Positions 1 through 7,198 are shown, counted from the first letter of the stretch. The stretch is 11,602 nucleotides of DNA from Bacteroidaceae bacterium (GCA_024695315.1 JAILIJ010000261.1:1-11602); one strand, 5' to 3'. Made by a program: numbers and translations. Notes: generated by a model not told the origin, from the letters alone.

Positions 1-186
1 AAGAATAATCCACAAATCGCCGTCGCTGTATATGTAGAGAACGGAGGATGGGGAGCAACATACGGAGTACCTATCGGAGCTCTGCTCATGGAACAATATA
101 TAAATGGTAAACTCTCAGAAGAGAGCGAAGCAAAAGCAAAAGCAATAGAAGAGAAAGTAATACACTATGGCAAAGGGGAACGATAA
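1..186 (+). CDS. mrdA: Penicillin-binding protein 2 (MrdA), C-terminal fragment
   Basis: Frame 1 is open from the window edge to a TAA at 184-186 and gives the last 61 residues of a protein. The fragment contains IAVAVYVENGGWGATYGVPI followed by a charged helix. This matches the C-terminal end of the transpeptidase domain of Bacteroidetes PBP2, where the strand after the KTG motif reads similarly (family knowledge). PBP2 is a membrane-anchored D,D-transpeptidase that crosslinks lateral-wall peptidoglycan in the elongasome. The catalytic SxxK, SxN and KTG motifs lie upstream, outside the window. The 3' end overlaps rodA by 20 nt, which suggests translational coupling with its glycosyltransferase partner. 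The identification rests on the short C-terminus plus the rodA neighbour, so it is good but not certain. Confidence 0.8.
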   Translation, partial: KNNPQIAVAVYVENGGWGATYGVPIGALLMEQYINGKLSEESEAKAKAIEEKVIHYGKGER

Positions 187-1633
187 TAAGTCAGTCTTTA
201 TGTCTATTGACTGGATGACAATCTTACTCTACGTGATACTCATCACGTGGGGATGGTTCTCTGTATGCGGTGCCAGCTATGACTTTAACAATCCAGATGT
301 GTTTAGCTTTAATTGCAACTCAGGTAAACAGATGGTTTGGGCTTTTACATCATTTGCCTTAGCTTCTGCCCTCTTGATGATAGAAAAGAAATTCTACGAA
401 ATGGGTGCTTTCGTCATTTATGGCGGAATGATTCTTTTACTTCTTATTACATTAGTAATTGCACCTGACACAAAAGGTAGTCGGTCTTGGATTCCATTAG
501 GCCCAGTCAAACTTCAACCTGCAGAATTTGCAAAATTCGCCGTTGCACTTGCCATCGGCAAATATATGGGCAAGTTCGATTTTAACATGCAGAAAACAAG
601 CGACTTTCTAAAGGTTGCCGCAATGATCTGTGTACCTATACTAATTGTAATCTTACAAAAGGAAACAGGTACAGCGCTTGTCTATCTTACGTTCTTCCTT
701 GTAATGTATCGCGAGGGTATGACTGGCTCGTTACTATTTACAGCATTTGCCGTTGTCGTATATTTCGTGGTAGGAATACGATTCAGCGAAAGCACAATAT
801 CGCCCAATCTACCCGTCGTCATCGGAGAATTTGTGGTTCTGCTTTTAGCCATGGTGTTCACAACTCTCATGACATGGATATACACAAAAAACAAAAATGC
901 ACTAAAGATTATGATTGCAGGAGGCTGGGGCACAACCATACTCGCCATAATATTCTCCATCTACGTAATACCTTTTGATGTTTGCAAAATCATATTGGCC
1001 GTAGATCTTATAATAATTGTCTATCTTATCGGGCTTTCTATATATCACAGATTCTACAAATATGCTTTAATAGCACTATTTGCCATACTGTCGACAAGCT
1101 TCTTCTACATCTGCCACACGATGTTTAATCATCTTGCAGACCACCAAAAAATACGAATAGAAGTATTATTGGGGATGAAAGAAGACCTTAGAGGAGCTGG
1201 ATATAACGTGAATCAAGCAAAAATCGCCATAGGTTCTGGGGGACTTAAAGGTAAAGGATTCTTAAACGGTACTCAGACAAAACTGAAATACGTACCAGAA
1301 CAAGATACTGACTTCATATTTTGTACCGTTGGAGAGGAAGAAGGATTTATAGGCTCTGCCGGAGTATTAATAGTTTATTTACTATTTATCTGGAGACTAA
1401 TTGCAGTAGCAGAACGACAACCAGATACCATGAGTAGAGTCTATGGGTACTCTGTACTGAGCATCTTCCTGTTCCATCTGTTCATAAATGTGGGAATGGT
1501 ACTTGGACTAACACCTGTCATAGGTATTCCACTACCCTTCTTCTCGTATGGAGGTTCGTCACTCTGGGGATTCACCATACTACTCTTTATCTTCTTAAGA
1601 ATGGATGCCGAAAGAAATCTTAAACGCCAATAA
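167..1633 (+). CDS. rodA: Rod-shape SEDS peptidoglycan glycosyltransferase RodA
   Basis: This is a 488-residue polytopic membrane protein of the SEDS family, which polymerises lipid II into glycan strands for cell elongation together with PBP2. Visible family signatures are SRSWIPLG (about 105-112), LQPAEFAKFA (116-125), QKETGTA (164-170), the GAGYN...QAKIAIGSGGLKGKGF block (343-365), PEQDTDFIF (377-385) with the conserved Asp at 382, and GLTPVIGIPLPFFSYGGSS (447-465). The Asp of TDFIF corresponds to the residue required for polymerase activity in other SEDS proteins. At 488 residues it is much longer than the roughly 370 of E. coli RodA. The extra length lies mainly between about 187 and 322 and consists of hydrophobic segments. 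The ATG sits inside the end of the PBP2 gene. FtsW is the alternative SEDS call, but the PBP2 neighbour and sequence favour RodA. Confidence 0.95.
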   Translation: MAKGNDNKSVFMSIDWMTILLYVILITWGWFSVCGASYDFNNPDVFSFNCNSGKQMVWAFTSFALASALLMIEKKFYEMGAFVIYGGMILLLLITLVIAPDTKGSRSWIPLGPVKLQPAEFAKFAVALAIGKYMGKFDFNMQKTSDFLKVAAMICVPILIVILQKETGTALVYLTFFLVMYREGMTGSLLFTAFAVVVYFVVGIRFSESTISPNLPVVIGEFVVLLLAMVFTTLMTWIYTKNKNALKIMIAGGWGTTILAIIFSIYVIPFDVCKIILAVDLIIIVYLIGLSIYHRFYKYALIALFAILSTSFFYICHTMFNHLADHQKIRIEVLLGMKEDLRGAGYNVNQAKIAIGSGGLKGKGFLNGTQTKLKYVPEQDTDFIFCTVGEEEGFIGSAGVLIVYLLFIWRLIAVAERQPDTMSRVYGYSVLSIFLFHLFINVGMVLGLTPVIGIPLPFFSYGGSSLWGFTILLFIFLRMDAERNLKRQ

Positions 1634-1657
1634 AAAAGAATTAAAGAAAGTAAACTC

Positions 1658-1688
1658 TTTGTAATACACAAGATTTGTGTTAACTTTG
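1658..1688 (+). promoter_or_regulatory. Promoter of ricT-gldH
   Basis: A TTTG at 1658-1661 is followed after 19 nt by TAACTTTG at 1681-1688. This fits the Bacteroidetes primary-sigma consensus TTTG-N19-TAnnTTTG. It lies in the 153-nt gap between rodA and ricT and would start transcription near 1694-1696, leaving a leader of about 90 nt. The spacer contains a perfect 6-bp inverted repeat (ACACAA, GAT, TTGTGT at 1666-1680), a possible operator or weak rodA terminator stem. Confidence 0.7.
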
Positions 1689-1733
1689 CAAAGAAGGAAT
1701 AAAAATAAATACTTAAGGAAATCCATATATATG

Positions 1734-1761
1734 TAGAACATTAGAATCTCACGATGTTCTA
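1734..1761 (+). other. Hairpin in the ricT 5' leader
   Basis: TAGAACAT (1734-1741) and ATGTTCTA (1754-1761) form a perfect 8-bp inverted repeat around a 12-nt loop. It sits between the predicted start site and the ricT ATG, with a 25-nt AT-only stretch separating it from the start codon. No U-tract follows the stem, so it is not an obvious intrinsic terminator. A role in mRNA stability or as a protein-binding dyad is inference. Confidence 0.45.
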
Positions 1762-1786
1762 AAATATAAAATAAAAATAATAATTA

Positions 1787-3238
1787 ATGTCAGAATATAA
1801 AAGTGGAAACTGTTGTGGAGGAATATGCGCCAAAGGATGTAGCCAACACACAGATAAAATGAATACATACGATTGGCTTGCCGATCTTCCTGATAACACA
1901 CAAGCATGTGATATTGTGGAAGTACAATTCAAGCCACCACGTAAAGGATACTTTATCAATACGAACAAACTGCCTCTAACAAAGGGAGACATCGTTGCCG
2001 TAGAAGCAAGTCCTGGACATGACATAGGTACAGTCATCATGACAGGACGATTAGTGCCTCTTCAGATAAAAAAAGCTAATCTTAAGCCTGACACAGAACT
2101 CAAACGTATCTACAGACTTGCCAAACCTGTAGATATGGACAAGTGGAAAGAAGCCAGAGCTAAAGAGCATGAGACAATGATTGAGTCACGCCAAATAGCT
2201 CTTAATCTCGGGCTCAAAATGAAAATCGGAGATGTAGAATATCAGGGCGATGGAAATAAAGCCATATTCTATTATATTGCAGATGAACGCGTGGACTTCA
2301 GACAGCTAATCAAAGTACTTGCTGAGAAATTCAGAGTACGCATCGAGATGAAACAAATTGGTGCACGCCAAGAGGCAGGACGCATTGGAGGTATTGGCCC
2401 ATGCGGACGAGAACTATGCTGTGCTACATGGATGACTAATTTTGTTAGCGTCTCTACCGGAGCAGCAAGATTTCAAGATATATCTCTGAATCCTCAAAAA
2501 CTGGCAGGACAATGTGCAAAACTCAAATGCTGTCTTAACTATGAAGTTGACCAGTACGTAGAGTCATTAAAGAAAATGCCTTCTAAGGAAATTTCACTTC
2601 ATACACAAGATAATGAATACTACTTCTTCAAGGCTGATATTCTCCAACATCTGATTACTTATTCTACAGATAAGCACATATTAGCAAATGAGAAGACCAT
2701 ATCTGCTAAGCGTGCGTTTGACATAATACAATTAAATAAAGATGGCAAAAAGCCAGTAAACTTATTAGAAGATGGTGATGTAGACGAAGACAATAAGTCA
2801 TTGGACATCCTCGACGATAGCATTAATCGCTTCGACCGTAAAAAGAAAAAGAAAAAGAAGTCAGGAGATAATAATGCTAAAGCCAACGACAATAATAAGC
2901 AGCAAGGTGACAGCCAGCAAAGTAATCAAGACCCAGAATGTCAATCTAACACTCCTAATAATAATCAACAGACGCATAAAAACAACAATGCGCCTCGTAA
3001 CAATGTAAAACAGCCTAAGGACAATAATAGCGGAAATAATAATCCATCACGAAATAATGGCGACAACCGTAACGGAAATAATCAACGTCGTGATAGAGAT
3101 AACAGAAACAGAGGAAACCGCGACAATCGTCAAAAAGGAAACGAGCCAAACGATAGAAACGGCAATCAGAACGGCAATATGCCTAAAAGAGAAGGCCAAA
3201 ACAACGTAAATGGCAAACAATCTGACAGCCAAAAATAG
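1787..3238 (+). CDS. ricT: PSP1-domain protein RicT (YaaT family)
   Basis: The 483-residue product has a PSP1-type core (about 40-265) and a low-complexity tail. The cysteine-rich signatures GPCGRELCC (205-212) and GQCAKLKCCLNYE (241-253) are hallmarks of the RicT/YaaT family. In Bacillus that protein joins RicA and RicF in the Fe-S Y-complex that modulates RNase Y-dependent mRNA processing. An extra N-terminal motif CCGGICAKGC (9-18) adds four cysteines. Residues from about 351 to the end are a lysine run (352-358) followed by an Asn/Lys/Arg/Gly/Gln/Asp-rich segment that is probably disordered. The ATG at 1787 is preceded by an AT-only sequence without a strong Shine-Dalgarno, normal for this phylum. 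It is followed immediately by gldH, a linkage common in Bacteroidetes. The family call is firm; an RNase Y link in this organism is inference. Confidence 0.92.
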   Translation: MSEYKSGNCCGGICAKGCSQHTDKMNTYDWLADLPDNTQACDIVEVQFKPPRKGYFINTNKLPLTKGDIVAVEASPGHDIGTVIMTGRLVPLQIKKANLKPDTELKRIYRLAKPVDMDKWKEARAKEHETMIESRQIALNLGLKMKIGDVEYQGDGNKAIFYYIADERVDFRQLIKVLAEKFRVRIEMKQIGARQEAGRIGGIGPCGRELCCATWMTNFVSVSTGAARFQDISLNPQKLAGQCAKLKCCLNYEVDQYVESLKKMPSKEISLHTQDNEYYFFKADILQHLITYSTDKHILANEKTISAKRAFDIIQLNKDGKKPVNLLEDGDVDEDNKSLDILDDSINRFDRKKKKKKKSGDNNAKANDNNKQQGDSQQSNQDPECQSNTPNNNQQTHKNNNAPRNNVKQPKDNNSGNNNPSRNNGDNRNGNNQRRDRDNRNRGNRDNRQKGNEPNDRNGNQNGNMPKREGQNNVNGKQSDSQK

Positions 3239-3239
3239 A

Positions 3240-3719
3240 ATGACAAATTCTAAGATGACACAAAGAATTTTGAAAGTCAAATCTGCACTTATTTGTCTTT
3301 TAACAATGCTTATATGGGCATGTGTTCAACCACCATACTATACTGAGCATAAAATAATAGACAATGACACCTGGTACAGGCTTGACACCGTCGTAGTAAA
3401 AGTTCCTAATGCACCCAAGGATATAAGAAAAGATTTGACCATAGGTGTGAGGTACACAACAAAATACGAATACAAGGATTTCTGCATAGGAATAAGGCTT
3501 TTAGACAATAAAAAACTTATAAAAACAGATACCCTAAAATTCAATTTCTACTCCGACAAAGATATACCAGAAGGCAACGGTGCTTTTTATAAGGAGATAC
3601 AGAAAAAGTCATCTGAGATTTCAATCAAAAAGGACCATAATTACGAAATACAGATTTATCATATCATGAGACTTGACCCAATTTTGGGTGTTTCGAATTT
3701 GACTGTAAATATAGAATAA
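3240..3719 (+). CDS. gldH: GldH-like lipoprotein
   Basis: From this start the product has 159 residues. It opens with a basic N-region and a hydrophobic stretch ending in LIWAC, a lipobox-like site with Cys28 as the predicted lipidated residue, so it should be an envelope lipoprotein. The mature part is beta-rich and ends in MRLDPILGVSNLTVNIE, which resembles the conserved C-terminus of the GldH family (typically an M-R-x-D-P-L-x-G-I pattern). GldH was named for gliding motility in Flavobacterium, but homologues occur widely in non-gliding Bacteroidetes beside the PSP1 gene, where the role is unclear. The start is ambiguous. ATG 3240 lies 1 nt after the ricT stop; ATG 3255 gives a more compact signal peptide; ATG 3210 would overlap ricT by 29 nt and add a polar extension. 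It is followed directly by a terminator. Confidence 0.78.
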   Translation: MTNSKMTQRILKVKSALICLLTMLIWACVQPPYYTEHKIIDNDTWYRLDTVVVKVPNAPKDIRKDLTIGVRYTTKYEYKDFCIGIRLLDNKKLIKTDTLKFNFYSDKDIPEGNGAFYKEIQKKSSEISIKKDHNYEIQIYHIMRLDPILGVSNLTVNIE

Positions 3720-3721
3720 AC

Positions 3722-3763
3722 AAAGAGAGCGTATCAAACTGAAATGACACGCTCTCTTTTTTT
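3722..3763 (+). terminator. Rho-independent terminator after gldH
   Basis: AAAGAGAGCGT pairs with ACGCTCTCTTT (11 bp). The stem continues past one A-C mismatch into TCA/TGA and ends in a run of seven T on the plus strand. It begins 3 nt after the gldH stop and ends the ricT-gldH transcript. On the minus strand the mismatch becomes a G-U wobble, so the hairpin forms either way, but only the plus strand has a good T-tract. Confidence 0.88.
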
Positions 3764-3820
3764 AGCCCCCATCCTTCATTCAAATTTAACGTTACTTTTA
3801 CGGCTTAGAAAAGAAAAATA

Positions 3821-3881
3821 TTCAAAAAAGAGTGTATCAGTTGCTTCTACAATAAGACTTCTGATACACTCTCATTTTTAT
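3821..3881 (-). terminator. Terminator after holB (possibly bidirectional)
   Basis: A perfect 12-bp inverted repeat, AGAGTGTATCAG (3829-3840) and CTGATACACTCT (3861-3872), encloses a 20-nt loop. Read on the minus strand the stem is followed by six T, ending the metF-holB transcript about 10 nt past the holB stop. On the plus strand it is followed by CATTTTTATTT, so it may also back up the gldH terminator. Its arms resemble those of the neighbouring hairpin at 3722-3763. Confidence 0.85.
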
Positions 3882-4970
3882 TTATCTATTCTTTATTAGT
3901 ACAATCATTTTAAGTGAGAAATCAAAAAAAACTATTTTGGGATTAGCATTCTGCTCAATATCACGTTGGGCTGTGGATAACTCATCCATAATGCCAATAA
4001 CATTATTCTCGTTTATGAATGGAGCAAATTTTACTGCAAAATTAGCTTCAGACTCGTTCATATAATTTAACTCTTCGTGCTTGTTGAAATTATATATAAA
4101 ATTCTCGCGAATCATATTCTGGCAATAGCGCAGAAAAGCCTTTTGTCTTTCCCTACCCAACGCAGCAACAGTTTCGCTCCATTGTTTCATTTCCTTTACC
4201 CTTCGCGCATAGGACAAACGCATAAGGTTCACGAATAATTCAAAGAACATTTTTGCCTCCGAATCATCCTGAATAGCTCTTAATGCCGCCATCATATTAC
4301 CAGCACATGATTTTGCTAAACGATGTGCTTCGGCTTCCAGAATATTATATTTAGAAACGAGCGTCTGCTCCACATCCTTAGTTGTCAATTGGTGACACTC
4401 AATCATCTGGCAACGAGAGCGAATTGTAGGCAGCACCTTATCTGGCTGTTGGCTAACAAGAATGAATACCGTTTTAGCAGGCGGTTCCTCCAATAGTTTC
4501 AGAAGTTTATTAGCACAGGTCGCATTCATTTTTTCGGGGAGCCACATAACAAGAACTTTGTATCCTCCTTGGCTGGACTTTAGACTAAGTTTCTTGTAAA
4601 TAGCATCACTTTCCTTTTCATAAATGAGAAGCTGTTGATTAATTGCCCCACAAGCATTCATCCACTCCTCCATACCGAAATATGGATTAGTAAGACAAAT
4701 TTCTATCCACTCCTTTATAAAATCATCACAATATGTAGCTTTTGAGCTTTTATTATATATTGGGAAAGCGAAGTGAAGATCCGGATGCTGTAATTTCTCC
4801 GCCATAATTCCATCTCCCAGCAACATCTGCGCATAAGAAATGGCCAAAGGTAAAGCGCCACATCCTTCTGGTCCACAAAGCATAATAGCATGTGCAACCC
4901 TATTTTGTGCCAACTCCTTATTTAAGCGCTCTTTAACATCACTCTGTCCTACAATATCTTCAAAAGTCAT
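3882..4970 (-). CDS. holB: DNA polymerase III delta-prime subunit (clamp loader)
   Basis: The 362-residue protein belongs to the AAA+ clamp-loader family. It starts with MTFEDIVGQSDVKERLNKEL, typical of delta-prime and tau/gamma proteins. A P-loop remnant, GPEGCGALP (33-41), lacks the ATP-binding lysine, as expected for a delta-prime that does not hydrolyse ATP. The interface motif SRC (185-187) and the LLKLLEEPP block (157-164) are intact. The cysteine zinc module normally found between the P-loop region and the HPDLHF segment (62-67) is absent: only about ten residues link them. In the clamp loader, delta-prime acts as the stator that helps load the beta clamp. The gene lies 12 nt downstream of metF on the same strand and probably shares its transcript. 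The family call is firm; dnaX is excluded by the missing Walker A lysine and the length. Confidence 0.93.
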   Translation of the reverse strand: MTFEDIVGQSDVKERLNKELAQNRVAHAIMLCGPEGCGALPLAISYAQMLLGDGIMAEKLQHPDLHFAFPIYNKSSKATYCDDFIKEWIEICLTNPYFGMEEWMNACGAINQQLLIYEKESDAIYKKLSLKSSQGGYKVLVMWLPEKMNATCANKLLKLLEEPPAKTVFILVSQQPDKVLPTIRSRCQMIECHQLTTKDVEQTLVSKYNILEAEAHRLAKSCAGNMMAALRAIQDDSEAKMFFELFVNLMRLSYARRVKEMKQWSETVAALGRERQKAFLRYCQNMIRENFIYNFNKHEELNYMNESEANFAVKFAPFINENNVIGIMDELSTAQRDIEQNANPKIVFFDFSLKMIVLIKNR

Positions 4971-4982
4971 ATATATGATAAA

Positions 4983-5936
4983 TTAATAAATCCTTTCAGC
5001 TATCTTGCGAATACTATCAACGGCAGAAACTGTATAGAAGTGTAGGCTTGGCACTCCATTGTCAATAAGTTCCTGACATTGAGCTACGCACCATTCCACA
5101 CCAAGTTGCTTCATATCCTCATCTGTTTTACATTTCAAAGCATCCTTGAGCAATTCCTCAGGCAGATCCAAATGGAACGTTTTAGGTACTACAGTTAGTT
5201 GTGTGAGTTTTGACAAAGGTTTAATACCTGGAATGATAGGAATTGTTACACCAGCATTACGGGCTTTCTCCACGAATGAGAAAAATTTCTTATTGTCAAA
5301 AAACATCTGCGTAACAGCATAGTCCGCTCCAAGGTCTTGTTTTTTCTTAAGAATCTGTATGTCAAATTCCAAATTAGGAGCCTCCTCATGTTTTTCTGGA
5401 TAACAAGCTACGCCATAGGAAAAAGCTCTTCCTGGCGCTTTGATAGGCTGTCCATCTATAAAATGTCCGGCATTAAACTCATTTACCTGTTCTATCAATT
5501 CTGTAGCGTGGCTATATCCATCCTTAACCGGCACAAATTTAGAGTCTTCCTTAGCTTTGTCTCCTCTAAGAACAAGAAGATCCTGAATTCCCAGGAATTG
5601 AAGGTCAAGTAGATTATATTCCAAATCCTCCTTACTCATTCCGCTAACCACCACATGAGGCACTACCTTAATATCATATTTCTGCATTATAGCACTTGCC
5701 ACCGCAACGGTGCCTGGACGCCTACGCACACTATTACGTATAAACGTACCGTCAGGGCGTTCTGAATACACAAATTCACTACGATGAGTTGTAATATTTA
5801 TATACTTAGGGTCAAACTCTTTAAGAGTATCTATTGTCTTAAATAGATTTGAAGTCCCTGAGCCTTTCAAAGGAGGCAATACCTCGAAAGAAAAGGCTGT
5901 CTTATTTGATGATTTAAGAATTTCAGATATGGTCAT
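4983..5936 (-). CDS. metF: 5,10-methylenetetrahydrofolate reductase
   Basis: This 317-residue protein is a TIM-barrel FAD enzyme that reduces methylene-THF to methyl-THF, the methyl donor for methionine synthesis. Visible signatures are FSFEVLPP (15-22) with the catalytic-type Glu18, VVPHVVVSG (91-99), LVLRGD (121-126) with Asp126, SYGVACYPEKHEEA (173-186) and TQMFFD (209-214) with Gln210. These positions correspond to Glu28, Asp120 and Gln183 of the E. coli enzyme. Length is close to the usual 290-320. The ATG at 5936 lies about 20 nt downstream of the predicted transcription start, giving a very short leader. No SAM-type riboswitch is visible, but a perfect 8-bp palindrome overlaps the predicted start site. 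holB follows after 12 nt with no terminator between. Confidence 0.96.
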   Translation of the reverse strand: MTISEILKSSNKTAFSFEVLPPLKGSGTSNLFKTIDTLKEFDPKYINITTHRSEFVYSERPDGTFIRNSVRRRPGTVAVASAIMQKYDIKVVPHVVVSGMSKEDLEYNLLDLQFLGIQDLLVLRGDKAKEDSKFVPVKDGYSHATELIEQVNEFNAGHFIDGQPIKAPGRAFSYGVACYPEKHEEAPNLEFDIQILKKKQDLGADYAVTQMFFDNKKFFSFVEKARNAGVTIPIIPGIKPLSKLTQLTVVPKTFHLDLPEELLKDALKCKTDEDMKQLGVEWCVAQCQELIDNGVPSLHFYTVSAVDSIRKIAERIY

Positions 5937-5940
5937 CTTA

Positions 5941-5963
5941 GCATAAATGGAATTTATTTATGC
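5941..5963 (-). promoter_or_regulatory. Palindrome at the metF transcription start
   Basis: GCATAAAT (5941-5948) and ATTTATGC (5956-5963) form a perfect 8-bp inverted repeat with a 7-nt centre. It begins at the last base of the -7 region and covers the expected start site, up to 5 nt before the metF ATG. This is a classic place for a repressor operator; alternatively it is a hairpin at the mRNA 5' end or near the ribosome site. Which of these applies is inference. Confidence 0.45.
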
Positions 5964-5993
5964 AAAGATAGTTCAACTTGATGTCAATACAAA
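5963..5993 (-). promoter_or_regulatory. Promoter of metF-holB
   Basis: On the minus strand, TTTG (complement of 5990-5993) is followed after exactly 19 nt by TATCTTTG (complement of 5963-5970), a full match to the Bacteroidetes -33/-7 consensus. It gives metF-holB its own transcription start, independent of the MFS gene upstream. Confidence 0.78.
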
Positions 5994-6025
5994 GGAAAAA
6001 GTAAAAAATAGGAACAATTTTCCGT

Positions 6026-7198
6026 TTATCTTAATCTATAGCGTAAAAAATGCTGCCTTACGCAAGTAAAGAAGAAAATTACTCCAAGTGCGTTTACCAC
6101 CCACGCTGCCCAGAAAGCTGCGTCATAGCCCATATGTTCGAGTAAAAATCCTCCTGCCACGATTCCAAGTCCTATACCCGTATCCCACATTGTGAGCTGA
6201 GTTGAATTGGCTGTTCCGCGCTTATTATTAGGAGCATAATTTATAAACATAGTTTGAAAAGCTGGCCACATGTGTCCATTTCCCAAACCTATAATCAACG
6301 CGGAACCGTAATAGCCGAAATTATTATGAACAGCCGCAAACAACAAATATCCAAAAACACTTAGCAGCATGCCACCACTTGCATTCTCCAGAGCACGACC
6401 TTTTCTCAGACTTCTCGCTCCAACAATACGTGACATCATAAGTCCGACGCTTAACACGGCGAAATACATTCCCGTACCAGTCGTTATTCCAAGTTCCTCT
6501 TTGCCATAGACTGCTAGATAAGTAGAAATAACTCCATAGGAAAATGCCAAAGCTGCCATAGAAATGCCGAGTCGCCATCCTTTAACAAGAAAAAAGCGGT
6601 CCAAAGAAATTGGTTCTTTATTCGGAACAATTTCACGATCCTTAAACTTTACAGTAGAATCTATTATCAAGCCCAAGAAGCTACACACCAAAGCAACAAC
6701 AAATATCAGGTTATAGCTATGGGTATAATCATAAATCAACAGTCCGATCGTTGGGGCGATGGATGTTGCCAGATTATTTGATAAACCATAATATCCTATC
6801 CCCTCAGACCTTCTTGAAGATGGCAAAACATCAATAGCCACAGTACTATTAGCGACAGTCGTGCTTCCCATTGGTGCACCATGAATTGTCCTTACTATGG
6901 CAAACAAAGTAAGAGAACCCGCAATAAGGTAGCCTGCGAAGATAGCAAAGAAAAAGAAATAGCAAGTTATAAGGACTATTCTTCTTGGAAAACTATCAAC
7001 AAGGTACCCGCTGAATGGTCGTGACAAAAGGGCCATCAAAGTATAACCAGACAGCACAATACCTATTGTGTCCTTATCCGCGCCAAAAGTCTCACCAAGA
7101 TACAGAGGAAGAAGCGGAGTAACGACCATAAAAGAAAAAAATATCATGAAGTTTGCCGACCAAACTTTGATATAGTTACCGTTCCAAAGTTTTTCCAC
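6026..7198 (-). CDS. Major facilitator superfamily transporter (12 TM, substrate unknown)
   Basis: The 390-residue protein is hydrophobic throughout, with alternating membrane segments consistent with 12 helices. The N-terminus reads LWNGNYIKVWSANFMIFFSF, typical of a large Bacteroidetes MFS group usually annotated as arabinose-efflux-like permease. A degenerate MFS motif A, GYLVDSFPRR (64-73), lies between TM2 and TM3. Reading starts at GTG (7196-7198), because no ATG lies upstream in frame before the family N-terminus; AAGGA about 8-12 nt upstream is a reasonable Shine-Dalgarno. The substrate cannot be deduced. Neighbours give no clear hint, since metF has its own promoter. It could be a drug or sugar efflux pump. 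Confidence 0.85.
   Translation of the reverse strand: MEKLWNGNYIKVWSANFMIFFSFMVVTPLLPLYLGETFGADKDTIGIVLSGYTLMALLSRPFSGYLVDSFPRRIVLITCYFFFFAIFAGYLIAGSLTLFAIVRTIHGAPMGSTTVANSTVAIDVLPSSRRSEGIGYYGLSNNLATSIAPTIGLLIYDYTHSYNLIFVVALVCSFLGLIIDSTVKFKDREIVPNKEPISLDRFFLVKGWRLGISMAALAFSYGVISTYLAVYGKEELGITTGTGMYFAVLSVGLMMSRIVGARSLRKGRALENASGGMLLSVFGYLLFAAVHNNFGYYGSALIIGLGNGHMWPAFQTMFINYAPNNKRGTANSTQLTMWDTGIGLGIVAGGFLLEHMGYDAAFWAAWVVNALGVIFFFTCVRQHFLRYRLR

Noticed and set aside
3210..3239. ATG 3210 as start of the gldH-like gene
   Set aside because: It would put a polar extension before the lipoprotein signal peptide and overlap ricT by 29 nt; starts at 3240 or 3255 suit a signal peptide better.
5937..5962. 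SAM riboswitch upstream of metF
   Set aside because: The predicted leader is only about 20 nt, too short for any known SAM riboswitch.
6000..6023. Possible terminator between the MFS gene and metF (GGAA/TTCC with T-rich run on the minus strand)
   Set aside because: The stem is only 4 bp, too weak to call.
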